Assembly (NCBI GenBank): GCA_964613235.1
Contig: CAZTGM010000065.1
Coordinates: 1 to 7,400, forward strand
Direction: 5' to 3'
DNA: 7,400 bases
Source of the DNA: J005 sp964613235
GTDB taxonomy: Bacteria; Pseudomonadota; Zetaproteobacteria; Mariprofundales; Mariprofundaceae
Position 1 is the stretch's first letter. Every line of letters starts with the position of its first letter. Position numbers and translations under genes: made by a program. A model generated the notes under the pieces. It was not told where the DNA came from. It did no database searches and saw only the letters and a program-made list of their open reading frames with translations. Positions 1-5,990 of the stretch are shown one piece after another.

Positions 1-29
1 ATCTTGGATATATTTTTTAGTCGGGTCAT
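1..29 (-). CDS. possible start of a third efflux-operon gene (partial, cut by left edge)
   Basis: An ATG at 29-27 overlaps the permease stop codon in an ATGA arrangement, and its frame stays open to the window edge. The visible residues are MTRLKNISK followed by Ile or Met. The arrangement repeats the tight stop/start overlap seen between the two preceding genes, which suggests translational coupling. The short basic N-terminus would suit the n-region of a signal peptide. Since no membrane-fusion (periplasmic adaptor) protein is encoded upstream of the outer-membrane factor, this is the natural place for one; that identity is inference from context alone. There is no clear Shine-Dalgarno sequence, and nine codons cannot exclude a chance open frame. 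Confidence 0.35.
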
Positions 30-3000
30 GAAATTGTTTTTCGTCCGACCATGCGCAACAGCAAATGTTTGCTATCGATGGCGATGCCAAGGGCTGCTGG
101 CACAGAATACAGGGTGATGACCGTGGAGAACATCAGGCCCCATGATAGTGCCAGCGCCATGGGCGCAACAAATGGGTCATGGCCGCCCCAGCCATAGGCG
201 GTTGGCAGCAGGCCGACCACGGTGGTGATGGCTGTCAGCAATACGGCGCGCAGGCGACGTTTGCCGCTCTCGATAATGGCCTGACGCCAGGGGATGCCCT
301 GTTGTATCTGGCGCTGGATGAATACGGCCATGACCAGCGAGGCATTGACGACAACGCCGGTCAGTGCCACAAACCCCATCATAGCCATGAACGAAATCGG
401 CTGACCATGCAGGAAGAAGCCGATAACGATGCCGATGATGCCAAACGGGATGGCCAGCATGACCAGAATCGGATAACCGATACTGTTAAACTGAATGGCC
501 AGAATGACGAAGATGCCGAGCAGCGCAAAGGCGAAACTGAAAATCAGACCACGTACCGATTCCTCGCTGCGCTCCTGTTCGCCACCCAGATGAAAGTGCA
601 CATGTTGTGCATCATCGGCAAGCCATTCATCGGCTCGCTGGCGTACAATGTCATTCAGTTCTTTGGAGGTTAACTGTTTCTGATCTACTTCGGCCGATAC
701 ATTGATGACGCGGTTGCCATCCTTATGGCGTACGCTGTTGATGCCTTTTTGATGCTCAATATGGACAATGCGGCCCAGCGGAATCAGTCCGCCGCGCATA
801 TTGGGGATCTCCAGTTGCATCAGCGTATTGATGTCATGCTGCGCCTGTTCCGGATAACGGATGGTGACATCCACTTCTTCCTTGCCGCGTTTCAGCGTGG
901 ATACGCGCAGTCCGTCGAAAGCGGCGCGAATATGGGAAGCAACGATAGCCAGATCGATGCGTGCATAGGCAGCCAGTTTACGGTCGAGCACGATATGCAT
1001 TTCAGGATCACCGGGCTCGATGTCCGATTCCACGGCATAGGCACCGGGGGTTGTTTTTAGCATATCTTCCAGGCGCTGGGCAACGCGCATCAGGGCCGGT
1101 TCATCATTACCTGTCAATTCAACCTGCAAGGCGCGGCCGACCGGCGGTCCCGGCTTTTGCATGGCGAAGCTGATATCCAGTTCGGGGAACAGCGGCGGGA
1201 TTTCTTCCTTGATACGGTCCATGACCGTGTAGGCAGATACCTCGCGCTGGGTGAACGGAATTAGAATCACCCGCTCAAAGCCGAAACGATCACCCAGTTG
1301 TTTCAGCGCTTCGCGCTGGTCGGCACTGTTTTCACCGGCAACCATCGTTGTTGTTTCCAGTAATGCCGGATCGATCCGCTTGCGTACTTCCCGGTCCAGC
1401 CTGACCAGCGTATCCCAGGTTTGCTCCAGTGTGGTGCCTGTCGGCATGGTGACGCGCAGGTAGAATGTACTTTCCGCACCGGAGGGGAAAAGCTGGAATT
1501 TCATGTGGCTGGCCAGTGCCAGCGTACCGAGCAGGCCGGCAAAGGTTAGCAGAATGGTCAGGTAGCGCAGTTTGACGGCCTTCTCCAGTGTCCAGCCATA
1601 GATGCGTGTCAGCCAGATAAACAGCCAGCGCTCTTTGGGGTGCTTGTTCGGATTGGCTACATCGCGAATGTGATTGGGCAGAATAAAAATCGCTTCCAGC
1701 CAGGAAAACAGCAGCAGGATGACAACGACAATAGGAATCGAGTAGACGAACTTGCCGATAATGCCATCCATATGCATTAGTGGCAGGAAGGCGACGACAG
1801 TGGTCAGGACGGTTGCCGTGACCGGACCGATCAGTTCCGTGGTACCTGTGATAGCTGCCTGTTCGGGGCTTAAGCCTTGCTCCATATGCCAGGTCGCGTT
1901 TTCTCCGATGATGATGGCATCATCAACCATCAGGCCGAGCACCATGATAAAGCCGAACATAGTCAGCAGGTTTAGGGTGACGCCGGAAAGATAGAGCACC
2001 AGCACGCCGGAGAAGAAAATAATCGGTAATCCCCATGCTGTTGTAAAGGCGACCGACGGGCGCAGGAACAGCATCAGCGTCAATAGTACCAGAATCAGGC
2101 CGATGGCACCGTTGCTGGTCAGTACCCCCAGACGCAAGCGGGTAATCGTGGAGAAGTCGTTATAGACTCGTACCTGTACGTTTTCGCCATAGGTTTCAGG
2201 TACGGTTTTCAGATAGGCGCGCACGGCATCGACCAGCTTGATGATGTCTTTATCACCCTTTTTCAGCACGATCATATTGACGGCCGGGTCACCCTGTGCA
2301 CCGACATGGCGGCTGGGCTGTTCAAGCGTTTCGGTCACTTCGGCGACATCATCCAGGTACAGTGCCTGACCCTTTTCATTGGCACGCAACACCAGCTTTG
2401 CCGCATCCTCGGCAGAGGTGAATTCGCCGGTGATACGAATAATGCTTTGCCCTTCAGCTTCTTTCAGGCGTCCGCCTGGCGCATCGATGTTCCAGCCGCG
2501 AATCAGCGTGATGATATCGTTGACCGACACACGCTGCTGCCGCATTTTTTCAGGGATTGGCACAATACGAATTTCTTCCTTGCGGTCCCCCTGTACGAAC
2601 ACATTGGCGACGCCGTCGATATTGCGTACGTCATCCTCAATCAGGTCGCTCAGGTGTTTGAGTTCAAGTGGTTTGAAATCACCAAAAATGGAGAATGTCA
2701 GTACCGGTGTCTGTTCGGATTTAACCTCGGTAATGGTCGGTTCGGCAGGCAGATCACTGGGCAGGTCGGCTCGATTGATGGCTTGCTGGATATCGGATAC
2801 GAGACGGGAGCGATCTGTATAGTCGGGGTCTACCTCAATGGTGATCTGCATGCGGCCGAGAAAAGCCGTGGAACGGATTGCATTGATACCATCGATGCTT
2901 TTCAGCTCCCGTTCGATTGGTGTGACCAGCAGACGTTCCACTTCGCGCGGTGCAGCACCCGGATAGCCTGCACCGATAGCGATGATATCGAAATTTACGC

Positions 3001-3118
3001 TGGGGAATGCTTCGCGCTGGATATTCACGCCTGCGTAGATACCGGATGTCAGTAACAGCAACGATATCAGATTGACGATGAGGCCACGGCGGACGAAAAA
3101 GGCGATCAGCTGTTTCAT
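26..3118 (-). CDS. RND-family efflux permease (AcrB/HAE-type inner-membrane pump)
   Basis: This 1030-aa protein has the length and layout of an RND drug/metabolite-proton antiporter. TM1 lies at about residues 9-29, a first periplasmic porter/docking loop at about 30-335, and TM2-TM6 between about 336 and 480. TM7 is near 517-536, the second periplasmic loop at about 540-855, and TM8-TM12 between about 857 and 1010. TM4 carries the family motif GLMVDDAIIIGEN with the paired aspartates D399/D400, equivalent to AcrB D407/D408 of the proton relay. In TM10 the segment GVVVNASLVM has Val924 where AcrB has Lys940, so the relay must differ from the AcrB scheme. The protein should act as a trimer that takes substrate from the periplasm or inner membrane and passes it to the outer-membrane factor encoded just upstream; it would normally also need a periplasmic adaptor. 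Its ATG shares one base with the stop of the preceding gene (TGATG), so translation is probably coupled. Family assignment is secure; the substrate cannot be read from sequence. Confidence 0.95.
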   Translation of the reverse strand: MKQLIAFFVRRGLIVNLISLLLLTSGIYAGVNIQREAFPSVNFDIIAIGAGYPGAAPREVERLLVTPIERELKSIDGINAIRSTAFLGRMQITIEVDPDYTDRSRLVSDIQQAINRADLPSDLPAEPTITEVKSEQTPVLTFSIFGDFKPLELKHLSDLIEDDVRNIDGVANVFVQGDRKEEIRIVPIPEKMRQQRVSVNDIITLIRGWNIDAPGGRLKEAEGQSIIRITGEFTSAEDAAKLVLRANEKGQALYLDDVAEVTETLEQPSRHVGAQGDPAVNMIVLKKGDKDIIKLVDAVRAYLKTVPETYGENVQVRVYNDFSTITRLRLGVLTSNGAIGLILVLLTLMLFLRPSVAFTTAWGLPIIFFSGVLVLYLSGVTLNLLTMFGFIMVLGLMVDDAIIIGENATWHMEQGLSPEQAAITGTTELIGPVTATVLTTVVAFLPLMHMDGIIGKFVYSIPIVVVILLLFSWLEAIFILPNHIRDVANPNKHPKERWLFIWLTRIYGWTLEKAVKLRYLTILLTFAGLLGTLALASHMKFQLFPSGAESTFYLRVTMPTGTTLEQTWDTLVRLDREVRKRIDPALLETTTMVAGENSADQREALKQLGDRFGFERVILIPFTQREVSAYTVMDRIKEEIPPLFPELDISFAMQKPGPPVGRALQVELTGNDEPALMRVAQRLEDMLKTTPGAYAVESDIEPGDPEMHIVLDRKLAAYARIDLAIVASHIRAAFDGLRVSTLKRGKEEVDVTIRYPEQAQHDINTLMQLEIPNMRGGLIPLGRIVHIEHQKGINSVRHKDGNRVINVSAEVDQKQLTSKELNDIVRQRADEWLADDAQHVHFHLGGEQERSEESVRGLIFSFAFALLGIFVILAIQFNSIGYPILVMLAIPFGIIGIVIGFFLHGQPISFMAMMGFVALTGVVVNASLVMAVFIQRQIQQGIPWRQAIIESGKRRLRAVLLTAITTVVGLLPTAYGWGGHDPFVAPMALALSWGLMFSTVITLYSVPAALGIAIDSKHLLLRMVGRKTIS

Positions 3119-4641
3119 CAGTGCGGTTGTCCGTCGACGGGTGGTTCGAATGCAATGCCGAGTGAGGTCATCAGCTGTCCCTTGGCCCAGAGGAACTGCT
3201 GTTGGGCCAGTTGTAATCTGAGCCGCTGCAATTCAGCCTGCAGTTCAGCATTGTGCAGATCACCTTCAAACTGGACCAGCGTGGCCGTATCGGTTCTGCC
3301 CTGACGGTAGCGTTCGATTTCTTCGTTGAATTTGCGCAGTTCGATTTCGGCCTGTCGCCGGGTCAGTGCCACCGTGGGTTCCAGGGTGCGAATCGCTGTG
3401 GTTGCAGCAGCCAGTTCATCCTGGATATTTTCCAGCGCCTTGTTGTTTTCGGCCAATATTCGCTGTTTTTTCAGTTCGGCATTGCGGATGGCTGCTTTTT
3501 CCCGATGCCCGAGTACGGTATCCGAGAATTCCAGCGATAATGCGGCATAATGGTCATTGATGCTGAACGTTTTCCCTGCAGCACTGCCAGCCGTGGCATC
3601 CAGCGTACGGGTGCCCAGCTCGGCCACAACATCCAGCTGTGCCTGATCTTCATCTTTGACGATGAGCAGGTCGGCTTCGGAAGCTTTTAATTGCGCTTCA
3701 AGCAGGCGTATTTCGGGGCGGGACTGACGAGCTTGCTGCAGCGCTGCAGGCAATGTTTCTGATGTATCGTCCTCGGAAACGGGAGGCAATGTAATATTCA
3801 GTGGTTTGGTGGCTGGTTGCAGCATCAGACGGTTCAGTGATGTCTGGTCGGTTTCACGTCGGGCTATTGCCTGTTGTAACTGGGTTTTGCGGGTGGCCAG
3901 CAAGGCTTCAGCCTGCAGGCGGTCGGTTTCCTCGATCAGACCGAAATCCTCGCGCTGACGTTGATAGGCGAGCAATCGTCTGGCGCGGGCAACGGCCAGT
4001 TCGGCATAGTGGATGTTCACATCGTCGAGCGCCAGTTGGTAAAACAGATTCAGGGCTGACAGGGTTAACTGATGCGCCAGTACAGCACTTTGCAGACGGC
4101 TGGCTGTATGACGTTGCTCGGCTGCTTCCAGTCCCTGGGCATAAGCCGGCAGGCCGTTGCCCTTGAGCAGAGGATGGCGATAACGCAGGTTCATCTGACT
4201 TCGGTAGGAAGGATTGATGGATGCCAGCTGGGCAGCAAAGGGCGAATTGAATAGCTGTAAGTTTCGATTGTAACTGAAGTCGACGCCGAGTGTGTCACCG
4301 AATGCAAGCGTTTTACTGGCACCGGCATTGAACTGGGCAATGCGCGTTTCGGTTGGCTGAAAGCTGCTGCTCACGGGCGTCTGATCCTGTGCAATGCCGG
4401 CACTGGCCTGGATGCGCGGATCAAGCAGGCCCTGAACGCTGTCGCTTCCGGTGGCGGCAATGGCACTGTCGATATGGCTGATGCGGAGATCCGGATGATT
4501 TCGCAGTACCTGCTCGATGACGTGTTTCAGACTGATGGTGTCTTCTGCGGCCGATGCAGGTATGGCGATGCATAGCGAGAAAACGGCTACGACACAGCAT
4601 GCCAGCCGGGAAACCATCGTATGCTTTTGTCGTTGTTTCAT
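3118..4641 (-). CDS. TolC-like outer-membrane efflux protein (OMF/OEP family)
   Basis: With the start at 4641 this is a 507-aa secreted protein. A signal peptide is clear: basic n-region (MKQRQKH), hydrophobic core at about residues 14-28, and a cleavage site after Ala-Ser-Ala at 29-31. The mature part has the double helical OEP repeat typical of TolC channels. Long Ala/Leu/Gln/Glu-rich coiled-coil stretches such as RARRLLAYQRQREDFGLIEE alternate with strand-rich segments (for example FGDTLGVDFSYNRNL) that build the beta-barrel. There is no lipobox cysteine at the signal cleavage site, unlike NodT-type lipoprotein channels. The protein would form the trimeric exit duct for the RND pump that follows it. 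The frame is open upstream to a TTG at 4686, but that start would put 15 polar residues ahead of a normal signal peptide. The ATG at 4641 has GGGAGAAG upstream, although the spacing of about 11 nt is long. Order OMF before permease is less usual than adaptor-pump-OMF. Confidence 0.92.
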   Translation of the reverse strand: MKQRQKHTMVSRLACCVVAVFSLCIAIPASAAEDTISLKHVIEQVLRNHPDLRISHIDSAIAATGSDSVQGLLDPRIQASAGIAQDQTPVSSSFQPTETRIAQFNAGASKTLAFGDTLGVDFSYNRNLQLFNSPFAAQLASINPSYRSQMNLRYRHPLLKGNGLPAYAQGLEAAEQRHTASRLQSAVLAHQLTLSALNLFYQLALDDVNIHYAELAVARARRLLAYQRQREDFGLIEETDRLQAEALLATRKTQLQQAIARRETDQTSLNRLMLQPATKPLNITLPPVSEDDTSETLPAALQQARQSRPEIRLLEAQLKASEADLLIVKDEDQAQLDVVAELGTRTLDATAGSAAGKTFSINDHYAALSLEFSDTVLGHREKAAIRNAELKKQRILAENNKALENIQDELAAATTAIRTLEPTVALTRRQAEIELRKFNEEIERYRQGRTDTATLVQFEGDLHNAELQAELQRLRLQLAQQQFLWAKGQLMTSLGIAFEPPVDGQPH

Positions 4642-4676
4642 CGCTTTGTCAGCTTCTCCCGTGCGTGATCGAGTGT

Positions 4677-4697
4677 TGTCAGGCAACTATCCTGACA
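4677..4697. repeat. inverted repeat in the efflux operon leader (TGTCAGG / CCTGACA)
   Basis: Two perfect 7-bp arms, TGTCAGG (4677-4683) and CCTGACA (4691-4697), flank the 7-base loop CAACTAT. The element lies between the predicted efflux promoter and the outer-membrane factor start, so it would form a stem-loop in the 5' untranslated RNA or act as a DNA operator. No T-tract follows on either strand, so a simple intrinsic terminator is unlikely. Confidence 0.6.
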
Positions 4698-4725
4698 GCC
4701 GCGATGCAGCAATGAAAGATGGGTT

Positions 4726-4754
4726 ATTATATTGACATTGTCAACTATTGATAA
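4726..4754 (-). promoter_or_regulatory. predicted sigma-70 promoter of the efflux operon
   Basis: On the minus strand there is a perfect -10 hexamer TATAAT (4731-4726), preceded at exactly 17 bp by TTATCA (4754-4749), a 4/6 match to the -35 consensus. Transcription would start near 4719, giving a leader of roughly 78 nt before the ATG at 4641. The spacer (4748-4732) contains the whole first palindrome, an ideal position for repression. Confidence 0.6.
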
Positions 4755-4760
4755 TATCAA
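4732..4760 (+). promoter_or_regulatory. predicted sigma-70 promoter of the MarR-type regulator
   Basis: On the plus strand the consensus -35 hexamer TTGACA (4732-4737) is followed after 17 bp by TATCAA (4755-4760), a 4/6 match to the -10. Transcription would begin near 4767. This promoter overlaps the efflux promoter almost completely on the opposite strand, so the two would compete for RNA polymerase. A weaker alternative is TTGATA (4748-4753), 16 bp, then TACGGT (4770-4775), with a TG ahead of the -10. Confidence 0.5.
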
Positions 4761-4762
4761 TA
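4732..4762. promoter_or_regulatory. paired palindromic operators, probable MarR-regulator binding sites
   Basis: Two perfect palindromes with a one-base centre stand side by side. The first is TTGACA-T-TGTCAA (4732-4744). The second is TATTGATA-A-TATCAATA (4746-4762), whose core TTGATA-A-TATCAA differs from the first by only one base per half-site plus the centre. The centres (4738 and 4754) are 16 bp apart, about one and a half helical turns. MarR-family dimers typically bind such palindromes beside their own divergent promoters. Here the sites cover the spacer and -35 of the efflux promoter and both the -35 and -10 of the regulator promoter. The palindromes are seen directly; the binding protein is inferred from position. 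Confidence 0.7.
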
Positions 4763-4786
4763 TTTCTGCTACGGTTTCTGCTATGG
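4763..4786 (+). repeat. 12-bp tandem direct repeat in the regulator leader
   Basis: TTTCTGCTACGG (4763-4774) is followed immediately by TTTCTGCTATGG (4775-4786), matching at 11 of 12 positions. The repeat begins within the last bases of the second palindrome and covers the predicted transcription start of the regulator. The single difference creates an in-frame ATG at 4783 that lacks a ribosome binding site. Confidence 0.6.
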
Positions 4787-4818
4787 GGCATAAAGGTCGT
4801 CATGTGCAAAAGGGGCTT

Positions 4819-4822
4819 GGAG
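4819..4822 (+). promoter_or_regulatory. ribosome binding site deciding the regulator start
   Basis: GGAG at 4819-4822 lies five bases ahead of the ATG at 4828. The other in-frame starts, TTG 4732 and ATG 4783, have no such site, and TTG 4732 lies inside the -35 box itself. Confidence 0.7.
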
Positions 4823-4827
4823 CAATC

Positions 4828-5253
4828 ATGCCATTGATTGGCTGCATGACCAGTCAGGTGCGATGCCAGGTCAGCCGTATCTGTCGACAGGCCGGCTACC
4901 CAATCACGCCCGAAGAAGCGGATATGTTGATGATTATCCGCCATTTTAATGGTATTTCTCAATCGCGACTGGCCGGCATCCTCGGTAAGGACAAGGCGGC
5001 GGTGACCCGGATGGTGAATGCACTGGTCAAAAGTGGTCTGGTTGGACGCGAGCAGGATCAGCAGGATCGGCGCATTGTGCGTGCATGCATTACCGAACAG
5101 GGTGAGCGGGCCTTCGACAGAGTCTGGCCCGAATTGAGAAAACTCAGCGATCAGGCCCTGCAAGGCTTATCTGATCAGGATGTGGTACACATTTGCCGTG
5201 TGCTGGGCATGATCAATGGCAATCTCGAGAAGCTGAACTGTCCGGACGTGTGA
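4828..5253 (+). CDS. MarR-family transcriptional regulator, likely repressor of the divergent efflux operon
   Basis: From the ATG at 4828 this gives 141 aa, the usual MarR length. Residues 30-52 lead into the winged helix-turn-helix (about 43-70, ISQSRLAGILGKDKAAVTRM as core). It is followed by the beta-wing with the family's D80-R81-R82 signature and the segment ACITEQGERAF. N- and C-terminal helices (about 1-20 and 100-136) would form the dimer interface. MarR proteins bind palindromic operators as dimers and usually release DNA when a small molecule or oxidant binds. Divergence from an efflux operon with palindromes over both promoters makes it the probable local repressor and autorepressor; this is inference. 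Six cysteines (C6, C13, C19, C87, C123, C138), three in the N-terminal helix, are notable and could suit redox sensing, but no known sensor motif is identified. A longer reading from 4732 is rejected because it would place the coding start inside the operator. Confidence 0.88.
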   Translation: MPLIGCMTSQVRCQVSRICRQAGYPITPEEADMLMIIRHFNGISQSRLAGILGKDKAAVTRMVNALVKSGLVGREQDQQDRRIVRACITEQGERAFDRVWPELRKLSDQALQGLSDQDVVHICRVLGMINGNLEKLNCPDV

Positions 5254-5295
5254 AACAGGCATAACGACTGCTTCCTGTCAGGGGCAACACAGCAT

Positions 5296-5856
5296 TCAGG
5301 CGCGTTCGATATATTCGCCGGTTTCGGTATTGACCTTCACACGAGTGCCGGCTTCCAGGTAGGGCGGAACCATGATCGATGCGCCTGTTTCCAGCTTGCC
5401 GGGTTTGTAGGAGCCTGTTGCCGTCTGGCCCTTGATAGCAGCATCGCATTCGATAACTTCGAGTACAACGGTTTGCGGCAGTTGCACATTCAGCGGGCGC
5501 TCTTCATGAAATTCGATGATAACCTGCATTTCCGGTAGCAGGTAGGGCAATGCCTGTTCAAGCATGTCCCGGCCGAGTGTAATCTGGTCGTAGGTTTCCA
5601 TGTCCATGAAATGATACTGGCCGCCATCTTCGTAGAGGAACTGCATTTCGCGCTGGGATAAGGTGACGCGTTCCACGCGCTCGGTGGAATTGAAACGCTT
5701 GTTCGTTTTGTTACCTGTTTCAATGTTGCGCATTTCCACCTGCATGCAGGCAACGCCTTTACCGGGCGTGACATGCTGTGTTTTCAATACACGCCAGAGC
5801 GCACCATCAACTTCCAGAATATTTCCAACGCGGATGCTTGTGGCATTGATTTGCAT
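5296..5856 (-). CDS. efp: elongation factor P
   Basis: This 186-aa protein has the length and three-domain layout of EF-P, which binds stalled ribosomes between the P and E sites and helps form peptide bonds at consecutive prolines. The N-terminal KOW-like domain (about 1-65) carries the loop HVTPGKGVA with Lys33 at the tip, aligned with the modified Lys34 of E. coli. Domain III contains the typical stretch KGQTATGSYKPGKLETG and the signature around VPPYLEAGTRVKVNTETGEY. The lysine tip resembles EpmA-type (beta-lysylated) or other lysine-type factors rather than the arginine type rhamnosylated by EarP; no modification gene is in the window. The start at 5856 is set by homology and by GGAG eight bases upstream. 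The frame stays open for 71 further codons upstream, but that extension has no EF-P similarity and runs into the divergent gene. It is convergent with the MarR gene across a 42-bp gap. Confidence 0.97.
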   Translation of the reverse strand: MQINATSIRVGNILEVDGALWRVLKTQHVTPGKGVACMQVEMRNIETGNKTNKRFNSTERVERVTLSQREMQFLYEDGGQYHFMDMETYDQITLGRDMLEQALPYLLPEMQVIIEFHEERPLNVQLPQTVVLEVIECDAAIKGQTATGSYKPGKLETGASIMVPPYLEAGTRVKVNTETGEYIERA

Positions 5857-5908
5857 ACATTTGACTCCAGAAACCGTATCATCAGCCGCTTTATGACGCA
5901 GCCGCCGC

Positions 5909-5937
5909 AACATAGCCAGATGTTTGGGGGTCGGCAA
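5909..5937 (-). promoter_or_regulatory. possible efp promoter
   Basis: On the minus strand TTGCCG (5937-5932, 4/6) and TATGTT (5914-5909, 4/6) are separated by 17 bp, placing a transcription start near 5902, about 45 nt before the EF-P ATG. The match is modest, and nothing better is visible in the 134-bp gap. I see no convincing promoter for the divergent plus-strand gene. Confidence 0.35.
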
Positions 5938-5974
5938 GTCCGTTTGCAATGAAGCGATGGCGGCTGCTGCGTGT

Positions 5975-5983
5975 GGAGGTGAT
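5975..5983 (+). promoter_or_regulatory. strong Shine-Dalgarno sequence setting the start of the unknown gene
   Basis: GGAGGTGAT at 5975-5983 is a nine-base perfect complement to the consensus 3' end of bacterial 16S rRNA. It sits seven bases ahead of the ATG at 5991. It overlaps the in-frame ATG at 5982 and lies downstream of the one at 5949, so both of those are poor starts. Confidence 0.6.
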
Positions 5984-5990
5984 GAAACAG

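Noticed and set aside
20..49. Possible terminator at the end of the permease gene (GTCGG / CCGAC)
   Set aside because: The stem is short with a 20-base loop; on the permease strand it is followed by A residues rather than T residues, and an open frame continues through it.
2306..3055. 249-aa open frame on the plus strand opposite the permease
   Set aside because: It lies wholly antisense to the conserved permease coding region, shows no recognisable domain, and its composition (rich in Cys, Asp, Phe, Gly) is that of a reverse-frame shadow.
4642..4686. Start of the outer-membrane factor at TTG 4686
   Set aside because: It would add 15 polar residues in front of a normal signal peptide, and its only upstream purine run is too close to the codon.
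4732..4827. Longer N-terminus for the MarR regulator from TTG 4732 or ATG 4783
   Set aside because: TTG 4732 lies within the -35 box and operator, neither start has a Shine-Dalgarno sequence, and the 4828 start gives the normal family length.
4741..5163. 140-aa minus-strand open frame antisense to the MarR gene
   Set aside because: It has no recognisable domain, no ribosome binding site that I can see, and fully overlaps a gene with clear family features.
5255..5278. Possible terminator between the MarR gene and efp (ACAGG / CCTGT)
   Set aside because: The stem is only five base pairs with a 14-base loop, and there is no proper T-tract on either strand.
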